A stretch of DNA of 64,000 nucleotides, taken from the NCBI RefSeq assembly GCF_002941025.1, contig NZ_PTJS01000001.1, forward strand, positions 3,224,001-3,288,000. Reading direction: 5' to 3'. The position numbers and the translations under genes were made by a program. Position 1 is the stretch's first letter. Each line of letters opens with the position of its first letter. Source of the stretch: Streptomyces sp. QL37 (lineage in GTDB: Bacteria > Actinomycetota > Actinomycetes > Streptomycetales > Streptomycetaceae). Positions 19,990-27,729 of the stretch are shown here, one piece after another. The notes beneath the pieces are model-generated. The model had not been told where the DNA came from. It made no database searches and worked only from the letters and a program-made list of their open reading frames with translations.

Positions 19990-20310
19990 TCAGTGCCCGG
20001 ACGTCGCCTTCAGGCCCACCACTGCCACCAGCAGCAGACAGACGAAGAAGATACGGGCGGCCGTGACCGGCTCATGCAGCACCACCATGCCCAGCACCGC
20101 CGCACCGGCAGCGCCGATCCCCACCCACACGCCGTACGCCGTACCGATCGGCAGCGTCTTCGCCGCCTGCGACAGCAGCATCATGCTGGCCACGATCCCC
20201 AGGCCGGTGAACACACTCGGCCACAGCCGGGTGAACCCCTCGGTGTACTTCATCCCGATCGACCAGCCCACTTCCAGCAGACCGGCAACGACCAGCAGAA
20301 CCCACGCCAC
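19990..20310 (-). CDS. SMR-family small exporter, SugE/Gdx-like
   Basis: A 106-residue four-helix small multidrug resistance protein. Glu13 in LLVVAGLLEVGWSIGMKYTEGF is the coupling acid of the family. The GTAYGVWVGIGAAGAAVLGM stretch in helices 2-3 is closer to the SugE/Gdx guanidinium-exporter branch (VWTGIGAxGA) than to EmrE. GTG at 20308-20310 has GGAGG seven bases upstream. No guanidine riboswitch could be recognised in the leader. It presumably works as an antiparallel homodimer, since no second SMR gene is adjacent. Confidence 0.88.
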   Translation of the reverse strand: MAWVLLVVAGLLEVGWSIGMKYTEGFTRLWPSVFTGLGIVASMMLLSQAAKTLPIGTAYGVWVGIGAAGAAVLGMVVLHEPVTAARIFFVCLLLVAVVGLKATSGH

Positions 20311-20422
20311 GACAGCACCTCCACGACGAAACACGCGAACAACACGGGTGCGTCGTCTTTGCGGAAACCCGGTACGGCGCGTCTCGTCGGGGTCACACCA
20401 GCCTAGCAACACACAGCAGAAA

Positions 20423-20448
20423 GGCCTGGTGACAACGGTCACCAGGCC
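20423..20448 (-). terminator. Terminator of the GroES-like gene
   Basis: GGCCTGGTGAC and its exact reverse complement flank a 4-nt loop (11-bp stem). On the minus strand it is followed by TTTCTG. It lies 19 bp after the GroES-like stop codon and before the SMR gene leader. Confidence 0.75.
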
Positions 20449-20466
20449 CACTCACCCCGCACCTGC

Positions 20467-20817
20467 CTACAGATAGAGCCCGGTCGAATCCACCGAACCC
20501 TCGAACCGGTCTGCGGCCACCGCGTGCAGATCCCGCTCCCGCATCAGCACGTAGGCCACACCCCGCACCTCCACCTCCGCACGGTCCTCGGGGTCGTACA
20601 GCACCCGGTCACCCGGCTCCACGGTCCGCACGTTCTGGCCGACAGCAACCACCTCGGCCCACGCCAGACGCCGGCCGACCGCCGCCGTCGCCGGAATCAA
20701 GATGCCGCCGCCGGACCGCCGCTCGCCCTCGGGCGAATCCGACCGCACCAGCACACGGTCGTGCAGCATGCGGATCGGCAGCTTGTCGTCGGTGTTGCTC
20801 ATGCCGTTGTCGCTCAC
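20467..20817 (-). CDS. GroES-family co-chaperonin-like protein
   Basis: A 116-residue protein with the Cpn10 fold: LPIRMLHDRVLVRSDSPEGERRSGGGILIPATA resembles the GroES start plus mobile loop, and WAEVVAVGQNVRTVEPGDRVLYDPEDRAEVEVRGVAYVLMRERDLHAV matches the beta-barrel. It differs from true GroES in the loop and is not next to groEL, so it is probably the second, GroES-like protein common in Streptomyces. Its chaperonin partnership is unproven. The GTG at 20817 has AGGTAGG upstream; ATG 20802 is an alternative start. Confidence 0.82.
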   Translation of the reverse strand: MSDNGMSNTDDKLPIRMLHDRVLVRSDSPEGERRSGGGILIPATAAVGRRLAWAEVVAVGQNVRTVEPGDRVLYDPEDRAEVEVRGVAYVLMRERDLHAVAADRFEGSVDSTGLYL

Positions 20818-20878
20818 GACCCGAAACCTACCTGCCCCGGCCCCCTCCGCACGCCCCAGGGCCGCACGGAGACCGCTT

Positions 20879-21226
20879 TCAGCGCCTCCTTCGGCGCGCG
20901 CCCCGCGAGGACCGGGAGGACCGGGAGGACAGCGTCAGCAACGCGACCGCCCCGGCCACCACCAGCGCCGCCGGGATCACCCGCTCCAGCCGCGGCGAGC
21001 CGTCCTCCGCGACGAACTGCGCCCTCACGTCCGAAACCGAACGGTTCACGGCGACGAACGCACGCCCGGCCGTCCGGTCCACCGTCGACGCGACCTTGGC
21101 CTTCGCGTCACCCATCATCGTCTTCGGGTGCACCCGCACCCCGATCTCGTCCAGCACCACCGCAAGCTGCTCACGCCTGCTGATGATGTCCGCCTCGATC
21201 TGCGCAGGGGTCCTGGTATCCGACAC
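20879..21226 (-). CDS. DUF3618 domain-containing protein
   Basis: A 115-residue protein with the DUF3618 signature near the start (RTPAQIEADIISRREQLAVVLDEIGVRVHPKTM), then an amphipathic stretch, one membrane segment (VIPAALVVAGAVALLTL) and a very basic Ser/Arg tail. The topology suggests a membrane-anchored protein with most residues on one side. The family's function is unknown. GTG at 21224-21226 has GGAGG 8-9 bases upstream. It is divergent from bcp. Confidence 0.82.
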   Translation of the reverse strand: MSDTRTPAQIEADIISRREQLAVVLDEIGVRVHPKTMMGDAKAKVASTVDRTAGRAFVAVNRSVSDVRAQFVAEDGSPRLERVIPAALVVAGAVALLTLSSRSSRSSRGARRRRR

Positions 21227-21355
21227 TGCGCCGCCTCCGTGGTCGTCGTCGGGTAAACCTTCATCGACAGTCTGTCAGCTCGGCCGCCCCTACACCCGGC
21301 GGCACCCCCTATTACGCTCGGTGCCACACAGCCCACGTGCCACTCGAGGAGAAAC

Positions 21356-21823
21356 ATGAGCGAGCGACTCCAGACCGGCGACACCGCCCCCGCCTTCACC
21401 CTTCCGGACGCCGACGGAAACGAGATCTCGCTCGCGGACCACAAGGGCCGCAAGGTCATCGTCTACTTCTACCCCGCCGCCCTCACCCCCGGCTGCACCA
21501 AGCAGGCCTGCGACTTCACGGACAACCTGGACCTCCTCACCGGAGCCGGCTACGACGTCATCGGCGTGTCGCCGGACAAGCCGGAGAAGCTCGCGAAGTT
21601 CCGCGAGAAGGAGAACCTCAAGGTCACACTGGTCGGCGACCCCTCCAAGGAGACCCTGGAGGCCTACGGCGCGTTCGGCGAGAAGAAGCTCTACGGCAAA
21701 GTGGTGACAGGTGTGATCCGCTCCACGATTGTGGTCGACGAAGAGGGCAAGGTGGAGAAGGCCCTCTACAACGTCAAGGCGACCGGCCACGTCGCCAAGA
21801 TCATCAAGGACCTCGGAATCTGA
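21356..21823 (+). CDS. bcp: Thioredoxin-dependent thiol peroxidase (Bcp-type peroxiredoxin)
   Basis: A 155-residue atypical 2-Cys peroxiredoxin that reduces peroxides using thioredoxin. The active site ALTPGCTKQACDF has peroxidatic Cys47 and the resolving Cys52 five residues on, as in E. coli BCP. FYPAALTPG, GVSPDKPEKLAKF and the C-terminal RSTIVVDEEGKVEKALYNVKATGHVAKI complete the fold. It is cytoplasmic. GAGGAGAAAC precedes the ATG. No operator of a peroxide regulator could be recognised upstream. Confidence 0.93.
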   Translation: MSERLQTGDTAPAFTLPDADGNEISLADHKGRKVIVYFYPAALTPGCTKQACDFTDNLDLLTGAGYDVIGVSPDKPEKLAKFREKENLKVTLVGDPSKETLEAYGAFGEKKLYGKVVTGVIRSTIVVDEEGKVEKALYNVKATGHVAKIIKDLGI

Positions 21824-21951
21824 CCCCGTTCGTGGGGATCTCGGCCGGAAAAGGTGTGACCGAGGTCGCAATCATCCGTTGATTCGGTTTGCAACCGCCA
21901 TGACTGCGCAGAAGCCTTTCCTGGAACACCGTTCGACGAAAGGAACCGGCC

Positions 21952-23448
21952 ATGGCGGCCTCCGACCCCCACCAGGCGGCCGACCCTGATGCGGTCAAAC
22001 GCCACCCGGCGCTCTTCCGGGCCATCCGGAAGCGCCAGAACCCGCGGCTCCGTCGGACCGACATCACCGTCACCGACGACCAGGCGGTCAAGCGCGCGGT
22101 GAAGGCGGCGTCGCTCGGTAACGCCATGGAGTGGTTCGACTTCGGTATCTACTCCTACCTGGCCGTCACCATCGGGCATGTCTTCTTCCCCTCGGGGAAC
22201 GACACGACCCAGCTCCTTTCGTCCTTCGCGACCTTCGCCGTGGCCTTCCTCGTCCGGCCCCTCGGCGGCATGTTCTTCGGCCCCATGGGTGACAAGATCG
22301 GCCGTAAGAAGGTACTGGCCCTCACCATGATCCTCATGGCGATCGGCACCTTCGCGATCGGCCTCATCCCCTCCCACGACACCATCGGCGTCTGGGCGGC
22401 GGTCCTGCTCATCTTCTTCCGGATGCTCCAGGGCTTCTCCACCGGCGGCGAGTACGGCGGCGCCTCGACCTTCATCGCCGAGTACGCCCCCGACAAGCGC
22501 CGCGGTTTCTTCGGCAGCTTCCTCGAATTCGGCACCCTGGCCGGCTACGTAGGCGCCGCCGGGCTCGTCACCCTCCTGTACGCCCTCCTGGACACCGGCC
22601 AGATGGAGTCCTGGGGCTGGCGCATCCCGTTCCTCGTCGCCGGTCCCCTCGGCCTCGTAGGCCTCTACCTGCGACTCCGCCTGGACGAGACGCCCGCCTT
22701 CCAGAAGCTGGAGGGCGGCACGGCCCACGCCACGGAGGCCGCCGACCACGTCGAGTCCACCGCCAAGGGCGACCTCGCCAAGATCTTCCGCCAGTACTGG
22801 CCGACGCTGATCCTCTGCATCGCCCTGGTCGGCGCGTACAACATCACCGACTACATGCTGCTGTCGTACATGCCGACGTACCTCTCGGACGAGCTCGGCT
22901 ACAGCGAGACCCATGGCCTGCTCATCCTGCTCGCCGTCATGGTCTTCCTGATGCTGATCATCAGCCAGTTCGGCAAGCTCTCGGACCGCTTCGGCCGCAA
23001 GCCGCTGCTGATGGCCGGGATGCTCGGCTTCCTGTTCCTGTCGCTGCCGGCGTTCCTGCTGATCCGCCAGGGCAGCATCCCGGCGATCACCATCGGCATG
23101 GTGATGCTGGGCCTCTCCCTGGTCTGCATGCTGGGCACGATGTCCGCCGCGCTCCCGGCGCTGTTCCCGACCAACGTGCGCTACGGCTCCCTGTCGGTCG
23201 GCTACAACCTCTCGGCCTCGATCTTCGGCGGCACGACCCCGCTGGTGATCACCGCCCTGATCAGCTGGAGCGGCTCGAACCTGATGCCGGCCTACTACGC
23301 GATGGCGGCGGCCCTGATCGGCGTGATCGCGGTGGCCTGCATGAAGGAGACCGCCAACCAGCCCCTGGCCGGCTCCCCGCCCTCGGTGGAGACGGAGGAG
23401 GAAGCGGCCGAACTGGTCCACTCCCAGAGCCCGGACCCGAAGTTCTGA
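21952..23448 (+). CDS. proP: MFS transporter, ProP-like (proline/glycine betaine symporter family)
   Basis: A 498-residue, 12-helix transporter of the metabolite:H+ symporter (MHS) family. NAMEWFDFGIYSYLAVTIG is the diagnostic first helix; GPMGDKIGRKKVLALTM is the loop 2-3 MFS motif; RMLQGFSTGGEYGGASTFIAEYAP matches the ProP helix 4-5 region, and LSDRFGRKPLLMAG the second MFS motif. ProP takes up compatible solutes on osmotic upshift, but the E. coli C-terminal coiled coil is not obvious here, so the substrate might instead be another zwitterion or organic acid. A strong terminator follows. Confidence 0.82.
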   Translation: MAASDPHQAADPDAVKRHPALFRAIRKRQNPRLRRTDITVTDDQAVKRAVKAASLGNAMEWFDFGIYSYLAVTIGHVFFPSGNDTTQLLSSFATFAVAFLVRPLGGMFFGPMGDKIGRKKVLALTMILMAIGTFAIGLIPSHDTIGVWAAVLLIFFRMLQGFSTGGEYGGASTFIAEYAPDKRRGFFGSFLEFGTLAGYVGAAGLVTLLYALLDTGQMESWGWRIPFLVAGPLGLVGLYLRLRLDETPAFQKLEGGTAHATEAADHVESTAKGDLAKIFRQYWPTLILCIALVGAYNITDYMLLSYMPTYLSDELGYSETHGLLILLAVMVFLMLIISQFGKLSDRFGRKPLLMAGMLGFLFLSLPAFLLIRQGSIPAITIGMVMLGLSLVCMLGTMSAALPALFPTNVRYGSLSVGYNLSASIFGGTTPLVITALISWSGSNLMPAYYAMAAALIGVIAVACMKETANQPLAGSPPSVETEEEAAELVHSQSPDPKF

Positions 23449-23458
23449 CACACCTCGC

Positions 23459-23500
23459 ACGAAGGGCCCGTACCGCCACAAAGCGGTACGGGCCCTTCGT
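23459..23500. terminator. Strong hairpin after the ProP-like gene
   Basis: ACGAAGGGCCCGTACCGC and its exact reverse complement flank the loop CACAAA, an 18-bp perfect stem starting 11 bp after the stop codon. Confidence 0.85.
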
Positions 23501-23602
23501 GACCGGGCTGAGAACCGTCGGCTCCTGTGCCCGAACTGCCGCGCCATCACGAGTACGTGGTGTCGAGGGGGCAGGCGCCGAACAGTGCGCCCCGAGACTC
23601 GC

Positions 23603-23632
23603 TTACCACCTCGACAGCCCGCCCGGTACGAT
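23603..23632 (+). promoter_or_regulatory. Predicted promoter of tRNA-Leu
   Basis: TTACCA (23603-23608) and TACGAT (23627-23632) are 18 bp apart; the predicted start point would lie a few bases before the mature tRNA. Confidence 0.4.
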
Positions 23633-23644
23633 GACAGGCGGCTA

Positions 23645-23728
23645 GCGGCGGTGGTGCAATGGCGACACAGCAGACTTAGGATCTGTGGCCCGTGAAACGG
23701 CTTGAGGGTTCGAATCCCTTCCGCCGCA
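23645..23728 (+). tRNA. tRNA-Leu (anticodon UAG)
   Basis: The acceptor stem GCGGCGG pairs with CCGCCGC (23721-23727) and base 23728 is the discriminator A; only CC, not CCA, is encoded after it. The anticodon stem GCAGA/TCTGT encloses the loop CTTAGGA, placing TAG at 23677-23679. A long variable arm (about GGCCCGTGAAACGGCTT) marks a class II tRNA such as Leu, and GGTTCGAATCC is the T loop. It decodes CUA and probably other CUN codons. It is not the bldA (UUA) tRNA. Confidence 0.95.
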
Positions 23729-23732
23729 CCGT

Positions 23733-23772
23733 GAACGACCTGCGCATCGAAGGTTCGATGCGCAGGTCGTTC
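23733..23772. terminator. Perfect hairpin after tRNA-Leu
   Basis: GAACGACCTGCGCATCGAA and its exact reverse complement are separated by only two bases, a 19-bp inverted repeat four bases after the tRNA end. On the plus strand TGTGTTG follows. It probably also stops the converging rdgB transcript. Confidence 0.8.
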
Positions 23773-23785
23773 TGTGTTGCTTGCG

Positions 23786-24388
23786 TCAGCCCACCAGCTC
23801 CCGCACCACCGGCACCAGCGCCCGGAACGCCTTGCCGCGGTGGCTGATCGCGTTCTTCTCGTCCGGGGTGAGCTCCGCGCAGGTCCGGGTCTCGCCGTCC
23901 GGCTGGAGGATCGGGTCGTAGCCGAAGCCGTACGCACCGGCCGGGGCGTGGCGCAGGGTGCCTTCGAGGCGGCCCTCGACCACGCGTTCCGTGCCGTCGG
24001 GCAGGGCCAGGGCCGCGGCGCAGGCGAAGTAGGCCCCGCGGTGCGGGTCGGAGATGTCTCCGAGCTGGGCGAGGAGCAGGTCCAGGTTGGCCTTGTCGTC
24101 GCCGTGGGTGCCGGACCAGCGGGCCGAGAAGATACCGGGAGCTCCGCCGAGTACGTCGACGCAGAGGCCGCTGTCGTCGGCGATGGCGGGGTGGCCGGTG
24201 GCCCGGGCCAGGGCGTGGGCCTTGAGGAGGGCGTTCTCGGCGAACGTGACGCCGGTTTCCTTGACGTCGGGGATCTCGGGGTACGCGTCCGCGCCGACGA
24301 GTTCGTGGGTGAGGCCCGCGTCGGCGAGGATCGCGTGGAGTTCGGTGATTTTCCCGGCGTTGCGGGTGGCGAGGATCAGGCGCGTCAT
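23786..24388 (-). CDS. rdgB: XTP/dITP diphosphatase (RdgB/HAM1)
   Basis: A 200-residue house-cleaning pyrophosphatase that hydrolyses ITP, dITP and XTP so that deaminated purines are not built into nucleic acid. LILATRNAGKITEL is the N-terminal Ham1 signature, ADDSGLCVDVLGGAPGIFSARW the catalytic metal region, and GFGYDPIL followed by NAISHRGKAFRAL the base-recognition part. It lies in a same-strand run after rph and a lipoprotein gene (order rph, lipoprotein, rdgB), a classic rph-rdgB pairing interrupted by the lipoprotein. Confidence 0.95.
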   Translation of the reverse strand: MTRLILATRNAGKITELHAILADAGLTHELVGADAYPEIPDVKETGVTFAENALLKAHALARATGHPAIADDSGLCVDVLGGAPGIFSARWSGTHGDDKANLDLLLAQLGDISDPHRGAYFACAAALALPDGTERVVEGRLEGTLRHAPAGAYGFGYDPILQPDGETRTCAELTPDEKNAISHRGKAFRALVPVVRELVG

Positions 24389-24409
24389 GCGTCGATTATC
24401 GCCGCTCGG

Positions 24410-24796
24410 TCACGGGGTGCAGACCTTCCCGATCTCGGTGGCCGCGTCGGTGACCGGGGTGATGTCAGGGGTCGCGTCGCCCTTCTCGATGGAGTCGCGG
24501 ACGTTGGTGACGCCGGTCTGGAGGTCGTCGACGGCCTTGCTCAGGTCGGCGTTGCCCGTGGTGTCGCCGAGGTCCTTGAGCTCCTTGTCGATCTGGTCCA
24601 GGGCTTCGGAGGCCTGCGTCGGGTCGTTCGAGGCGTTGGATATGGCCTGCTGGAGGTTGTCGACGCTGGTGGCGATGGCGTCGGCGGTGCGGACGCAGTC
24701 CAGGGCCTTGTCGACGGCGCCGCAGCCGACGGCGGCGGTGAGGGTCAGCAGGGTGGTCGTGACGACGAGTGCGGTGCGGTGGCGGCGCGAGGCCAT
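24410..24796 (-). CDS. Small predicted lipoprotein
   Basis: A 128-residue protein with a lipoprotein signal (MASRRHRTALVVTTTLLTLT then AAVGCG, Cys near residue 25). The mature part is helical and acidic with a repeated DNLQQAI / ALDQIDKELKDL / KAVDDLQTGVTNVRDSI pattern typical of coiled-coil or four-helix bundles, and it has cysteines near both ends (DCVRTAD, KVCTP). No family was identified. ATG 24794-24796 has GGGAGGGAC in the proper position. It is inserted between rph and rdgB on the same strand and may be cotranscribed. Confidence 0.75.
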   Translation of the reverse strand: MASRRHRTALVVTTTLLTLTAAVGCGAVDKALDCVRTADAIATSVDNLQQAISNASNDPTQASEALDQIDKELKDLGDTTGNADLSKAVDDLQTGVTNVRDSIEKGDATPDITPVTDAATEIGKVCTP

Positions 24797-24898
24797 GGTG
24801 CGGTCCCTCCCCGGGGGCGGATACGTGGACGGACGCACGGTTCGACCCGTGCGCCCGTATCCGATACGACGCCGTGCGCTGCGTATTTGGTTGCTTCT

Positions 24899-25636
24899 TT
24901 ACTCGCCGAGGGTGCGGGCGAGCGCCTCTTCCTGGAGCTTGGCCAGGTCGGTGCAGCCGGCGGTGGCGAGGTCGAGGAGGGCGTTGAGCTCGTCGCGGTC
25001 GAAGGGCTCGGCCTCGGCGGTGCCCTGGACCTCGACGAAGCGGCCGTCGCCGGTGCAGACGACGTTCATGTCCGTCTCGGCTCGGACGTCCTCCTCGTAG
25101 CAGAGGTCGAGGAGGGGGGTGCCGTCGACGATGCCGACGCTGATCGCGGCGACGGTGCCGGTGAGGGGCTTGCGGCCGTGCTTGATGATCTTCTTGCCCT
25201 GGGCCCAGGCGATGGCGTCGGCGAGGGCGACGTAGGCGCCGGTGATGGCCGCGGTGCGCGTCCCGCCGTCGGCCTGGAGGACGTCGCAGTCGAGGACGAT
25301 GGTGTTCTCGCCGAGGGCCTTGTAGTCGATCACGGCGCGCAGCGAGCGGCCGATGAGACGGCTGATCTCGTGGGTGCGGCCGCCGATCTTGCCGCGTACG
25401 GATTCGCGGTCGCCGCGGGTGTTGGTGGAGCGGGGCAGCATGGAGTACTCGGCGGTGACCCAGCCTTCGCCGCTGCCCTTGCGCCAGCGCGGGACGCCTT
25501 CGGTGACGGAGGCGGTGCAGAAGACCTTGGTGTCACCGAAGGAGATGAGTACGGAGCCTTCGGCGTGCTTGCTCCATCCGCGTTCGATGGTGACGGGGCG
25601 GAGCTGTTCGGGGGTGCGGCCGTCGATACGAGACAT
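24899..25636 (-). CDS. rph: Ribonuclease PH
   Basis: A 245-residue phosphorolytic 3'-5' exoribonuclease that trims tRNA 3' ends. [61 protein letters not shown] and the phosphate-binding [19 protein letters not shown] are all present and intact, as is [17 protein letters not shown]. The length is standard. It forms a hexamer in the family. It is first in the rph-lipoprotein-rdgB run. Confidence 0.97.
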   Translation of the reverse strand: MSRIDGRTPEQLRPVTIERGWSKHAEGSVLISFGDTKVFCTASVTEGVPRWRKGSGEGWVTAEYSMLPRSTNTRGDRESVRGKIGGRTHEISRLIGRSLRAVIDYKALGENTIVLDCDVLQADGGTRTAAITGAYVALADAIAWAQGKKIIKHGRKPLTGTVAAISVGIVDGTPLLDLCYEEDVRAETDMNVVCTGDGRFVEVQGTAEAEPFDRDELNALLDLATAGCTDLAKLQEEALARTLGE

Positions 25637-25683
25637 GGCGCCGAGCCTATCGGCTGGCGTGGCCGGGTCCGTTCGGGTGCACC

Positions 25684-25729
25684 GCAGGCCCCGCTCCGGG
25701 CCGGTGGGGGCGGGTGGAGCGGGGCCTGC
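25684..25729 (-). terminator. Terminator of the PTS EIIB gene
   Basis: GCAGGCCCCGCTCC (25684-25697) pairs perfectly with GGAGCGGGGCCTGC (25716-25729) around an 18-nt loop, 34 bp downstream of the nagF stop codon on the minus strand. Confidence 0.7.
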
Positions 25730-25763
25730 GTGCGGACCTTGGTGGGCCGGCCGGGTCAGCCGG

Positions 25764-25997
25764 TCACATCATGTCTTCGATGTCGGCGGCGATGGGGTCG
25801 GCGTCGGTGCCGATGACGACCTGGATCGCGGTGCCCATCTTGACGACGCCGTGCGCTCCGGCGGCCTTGAGCGCGGCTTCGTCGACCTTGCTGGGGTCGT
25901 GGACCTCGGTACGGAGGCGGGTGATGCAGCCTTCGATCTCGTCGATGTTCTCGATACCGCCGAGCCCGGCGACGATCTTCTCAGCCTTGCTGGCCAT
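25764..25997 (-). CDS. nagF: PTS EIIB component, N-acetylglucosamine type
   Basis: A 77-residue stand-alone EIIB domain of the glucose superfamily. The phosphorylated cysteine is Cys24 in [22 protein letters not shown], followed by [27 protein letters not shown]. It receives phosphate from EIIA and passes it to sugar bound by the EIIC permeases. From memory, S. coelicolor nagF (SCO2905) has the same size and lies beside nagE1 and nagE2, as here in divergent orientation. AGGGAGAAGG precedes the ATG. Control by DasR is likely through the dre-like site at 26161-26176. Confidence 0.88.
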   Translation of the reverse strand: MASKAEKIVAGLGGIENIDEIEGCITRLRTEVHDPSKVDEAALKAAGAHGVVKMGTAIQVVIGTDADPIAADIEDMM

Positions 25998-26160
25998 GTC
26001 CTTCTCCCTGGTCTGTTCGTGCGTGGGGCGGCCCACCGTGGGTCCGTTTCGTCACGGTAACGCACGGTTGGCCCAACTTCACGGGCGGGTAACCGCGCAG
26101 TCCCCAATGATGACGATCACCGGCGCCCTGCCTTTCGGCAGGGCTCCGCACCGTATCGCG

Positions 26161-26176
26161 ACTGGTCTACACCAGT
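26161..26176. promoter_or_regulatory. dre-like DasR operator between nagF and nagE1
   Basis: ACTGGTCTACACCAGT is an almost perfect palindrome and matches the published DasR-responsive element (ACTGGTCTAGACCACT-like) apart from the centre. It lies 42 bp before nagE1 and 163 bp before the divergent nagF, so it could repress both. DasR releases DNA when glucosamine-6-phosphate accumulates. Confidence 0.85.
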
Positions 26177-26218
26177 TTGCAACGCCCGCCAAACCAGGTG
26201 TGTTCCGGGAGGATGCCG

Positions 26219-27478
26219 ATGAGTGCGAACGCGGCGGCAGCATCGCAGCGGAAGTGGTGGAACGGGCCGGTCCAGGGCTTGCAGAAGGTCGGCCGCAGCC
26301 TGCAGCTGCCGGTGGCCGTACTGCCGGCCGCGGGCCTTCTCGTCAGTCTCGGCAACCTCTTCGACTCCTCGCTGCACGGCGCCTTCTGGGACAAGTTCGC
26401 GAAGGTCCTCCTCAACGGCGGCACGGCGATCCTCGACGGCGAGGTCGGCCTGCCGCTGCTCTTCTGCATCGGTGTCGCGATCGGCTTCGCGAAGAAGGCC
26501 GACGGCTCGACGGCGCTCGCGGCCGTCGTCGGCTTCCTCGTCTACCGGGGCGTGCTGGCCGCCTTCCCGGTGGACGACTCGGTGACGGAGGCGACGCCGG
26601 ACGGAGTGCCGCAGAACCCCGGGGTGCTGGGGGGCATCCTCATCGGGCTGCTCACCGCCGTGGTCTGGCAGCGCTACCACCGCACCAAGCTGGTCGACTG
26701 GCTCGGCTTCTTCAACGGGCGTCGGCTGGTCCCGATCCTGATGGCCTTCCTCTGCGTGATCCTGGGCGTGCTGTTCGGGTTGCTGTGGCAGCCGGTGGGT
26801 GACGCCCTGACGTGGTTCGCCAAGCAGCTGATCGACCTGGGTTCATGGGGCGCCGCGATCTTCGGTTTCGCGAACCGGCTGCTGATCCCGATCGGCATGC
26901 ACCAGTTCCTGAACACGTTCTTCTGGTTCCAGGCCGGCGAGTTCACCGGGGACGACGGAGGCACCGTCCAGGGCGACATCTCGCGCTTCTTCGCCGGGGA
27001 CCCGTCGGCGGGGCAGTTCACCTCGGGGTTCTTCCCGATCATGATGTTCGGCCTGCCGGCCGCCGCGCTGGCCATCGCCCACTGCGCCCGTCCGGAGCGG
27101 CGCAAGGAGGTGTCCGGGCTGATGCTGTCGGTGGCGCTGACGTCGTTCGTGACCGGGGTGACGGAGCCGCTGGAGTTCTCGTTCCTCTTCGTCGCTCCGC
27201 TGCTGTACGGGGTGCACGCGATCCTGACCGGGGTCTCGATGGGGGTCACCTGGGCGTTCGGCGTGCACGCGGGGTTCAGCTTCTCGGCCGGGTTGATCGA
27301 CTACGTCGTCAACTGGCATCTGGACACGAAGCCGTGGCTGATCATCCCGATCGGGCTGTGTTTCGCGGTGATCTACTATGTGATCTTCCGCTTCGCGATC
27401 ACCAAGTTCAACCTCCAGACCCCAGGGCGCGAGCCCTTGGAGGAGGAGGAGAAGATCGAGGAGGACCTCACGAAGTAG
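26219..27478 (+). CDS. nagE1: PTS EIIC permease, N-acetylglucosamine family (first paralogue)
   Basis: A 419-residue EIIC of the glucose superfamily. VQGLQKVGRSLQLPVAVLPAAGLL is the conserved N-terminus; FCIGVAIGFAKKADGSTALAA, NRLLIPIGMHQFLNTFFWF and the substrate loop SFVTGVTEPLEFSFLFVAPLLYG follow, with about ten hydrophobic segments. It lacks fused EIIA or EIIB domains, so it depends on the separate EIIB. It is ~70% alike by eye to the next gene. GGAGG lies six bases before the ATG. In S. coelicolor the equivalent nagE1 is reported as the weakly used copy. Confidence 0.87.
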   Translation: MSANAAAASQRKWWNGPVQGLQKVGRSLQLPVAVLPAAGLLVSLGNLFDSSLHGAFWDKFAKVLLNGGTAILDGEVGLPLLFCIGVAIGFAKKADGSTALAAVVGFLVYRGVLAAFPVDDSVTEATPDGVPQNPGVLGGILIGLLTAVVWQRYHRTKLVDWLGFFNGRRLVPILMAFLCVILGVLFGLLWQPVGDALTWFAKQLIDLGSWGAAIFGFANRLLIPIGMHQFLNTFFWFQAGEFTGDDGGTVQGDISRFFAGDPSAGQFTSGFFPIMMFGLPAAALAIAHCARPERRKEVSGLMLSVALTSFVTGVTEPLEFSFLFVAPLLYGVHAILTGVSMGVTWAFGVHAGFSFSAGLIDYVVNWHLDTKPWLIIPIGLCFAVIYYVIFRFAITKFNLQTPGREPLEEEEKIEEDLTK

Positions 27479-27500
27479 AGGACCCCTCAGCCCTTCCGCG

Positions 27501-27530
27501 CGGCCCCCGGACCTGACGGTCCGGGGGCCG
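27501..27530 (+). terminator. Terminator of nagE1
   Basis: CGGCCCCCGGACC and its exact reverse complement flank the loop TGAC (13-bp stem), 22 bp after the nagE1 stop. It separates the two EIIC genes, so nagE2 needs its own promoter. Confidence 0.85.
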
Positions 27531-27616
27531 TCGCCGTGTCACCCAGGGTGGCGGTGGAACTACGCGGCAAATGGGAGGGAATTGCAGGTTCCTTATCTAA
27601 CCCTCACCGTGCTAAA

Positions 27617-27632
27617 ACTGGTCTACACCACT
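27617..27632. promoter_or_regulatory. dre-like DasR operator 1 upstream of nagE2
   Basis: ACTGGTCTACACCACT agrees with the DasR-responsive element consensus at nearly every position. It lies about 98 bp upstream of the nagE2 start codon. Confidence 0.87.
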
Positions 27633-27634
27633 GA

Positions 27635-27648
27635 GTGGTCCAGACCAC
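27635..27648. promoter_or_regulatory. dre-like DasR operator 2 upstream of nagE2
   Basis: GTGGTCCAGACCAC is a GTGGTC/GACCAC inverted repeat with a CA centre that fits the dre core TGGTCNNGACCA. It begins two bases after the first site, giving tandem operators on roughly the same DNA stretch. Confidence 0.82.
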
Positions 27649-27729
27649 GCGCGCGTTTTCCCGCCGCGTTCCTCAAGTCGCCGCCCCGAACCCTTCACCC
27701 GGCGGCGCCTTGTCTACCGGAGGAAGTTC

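Noticed and set aside
20311..20460. Guanidine riboswitch upstream of the SMR gene
   Set aside because: The leader lacks the conserved guanidine-I/II/III sequence blocks that could be checked by eye; the hairpin there is the terminator of the preceding gene.
23733..23772. Attachment site at the tRNA-Leu 3' end
   Set aside because: The sequence is a self-complementary hairpin directly after the tRNA, with no copy of the tRNA end elsewhere in the window and no integrase.
21766..23937. 723-codon open frame opposite the ProP-like gene and tRNA-Leu
   Set aside because: It runs through a tRNA and a strong terminator and is antisense to a clear transporter gene.
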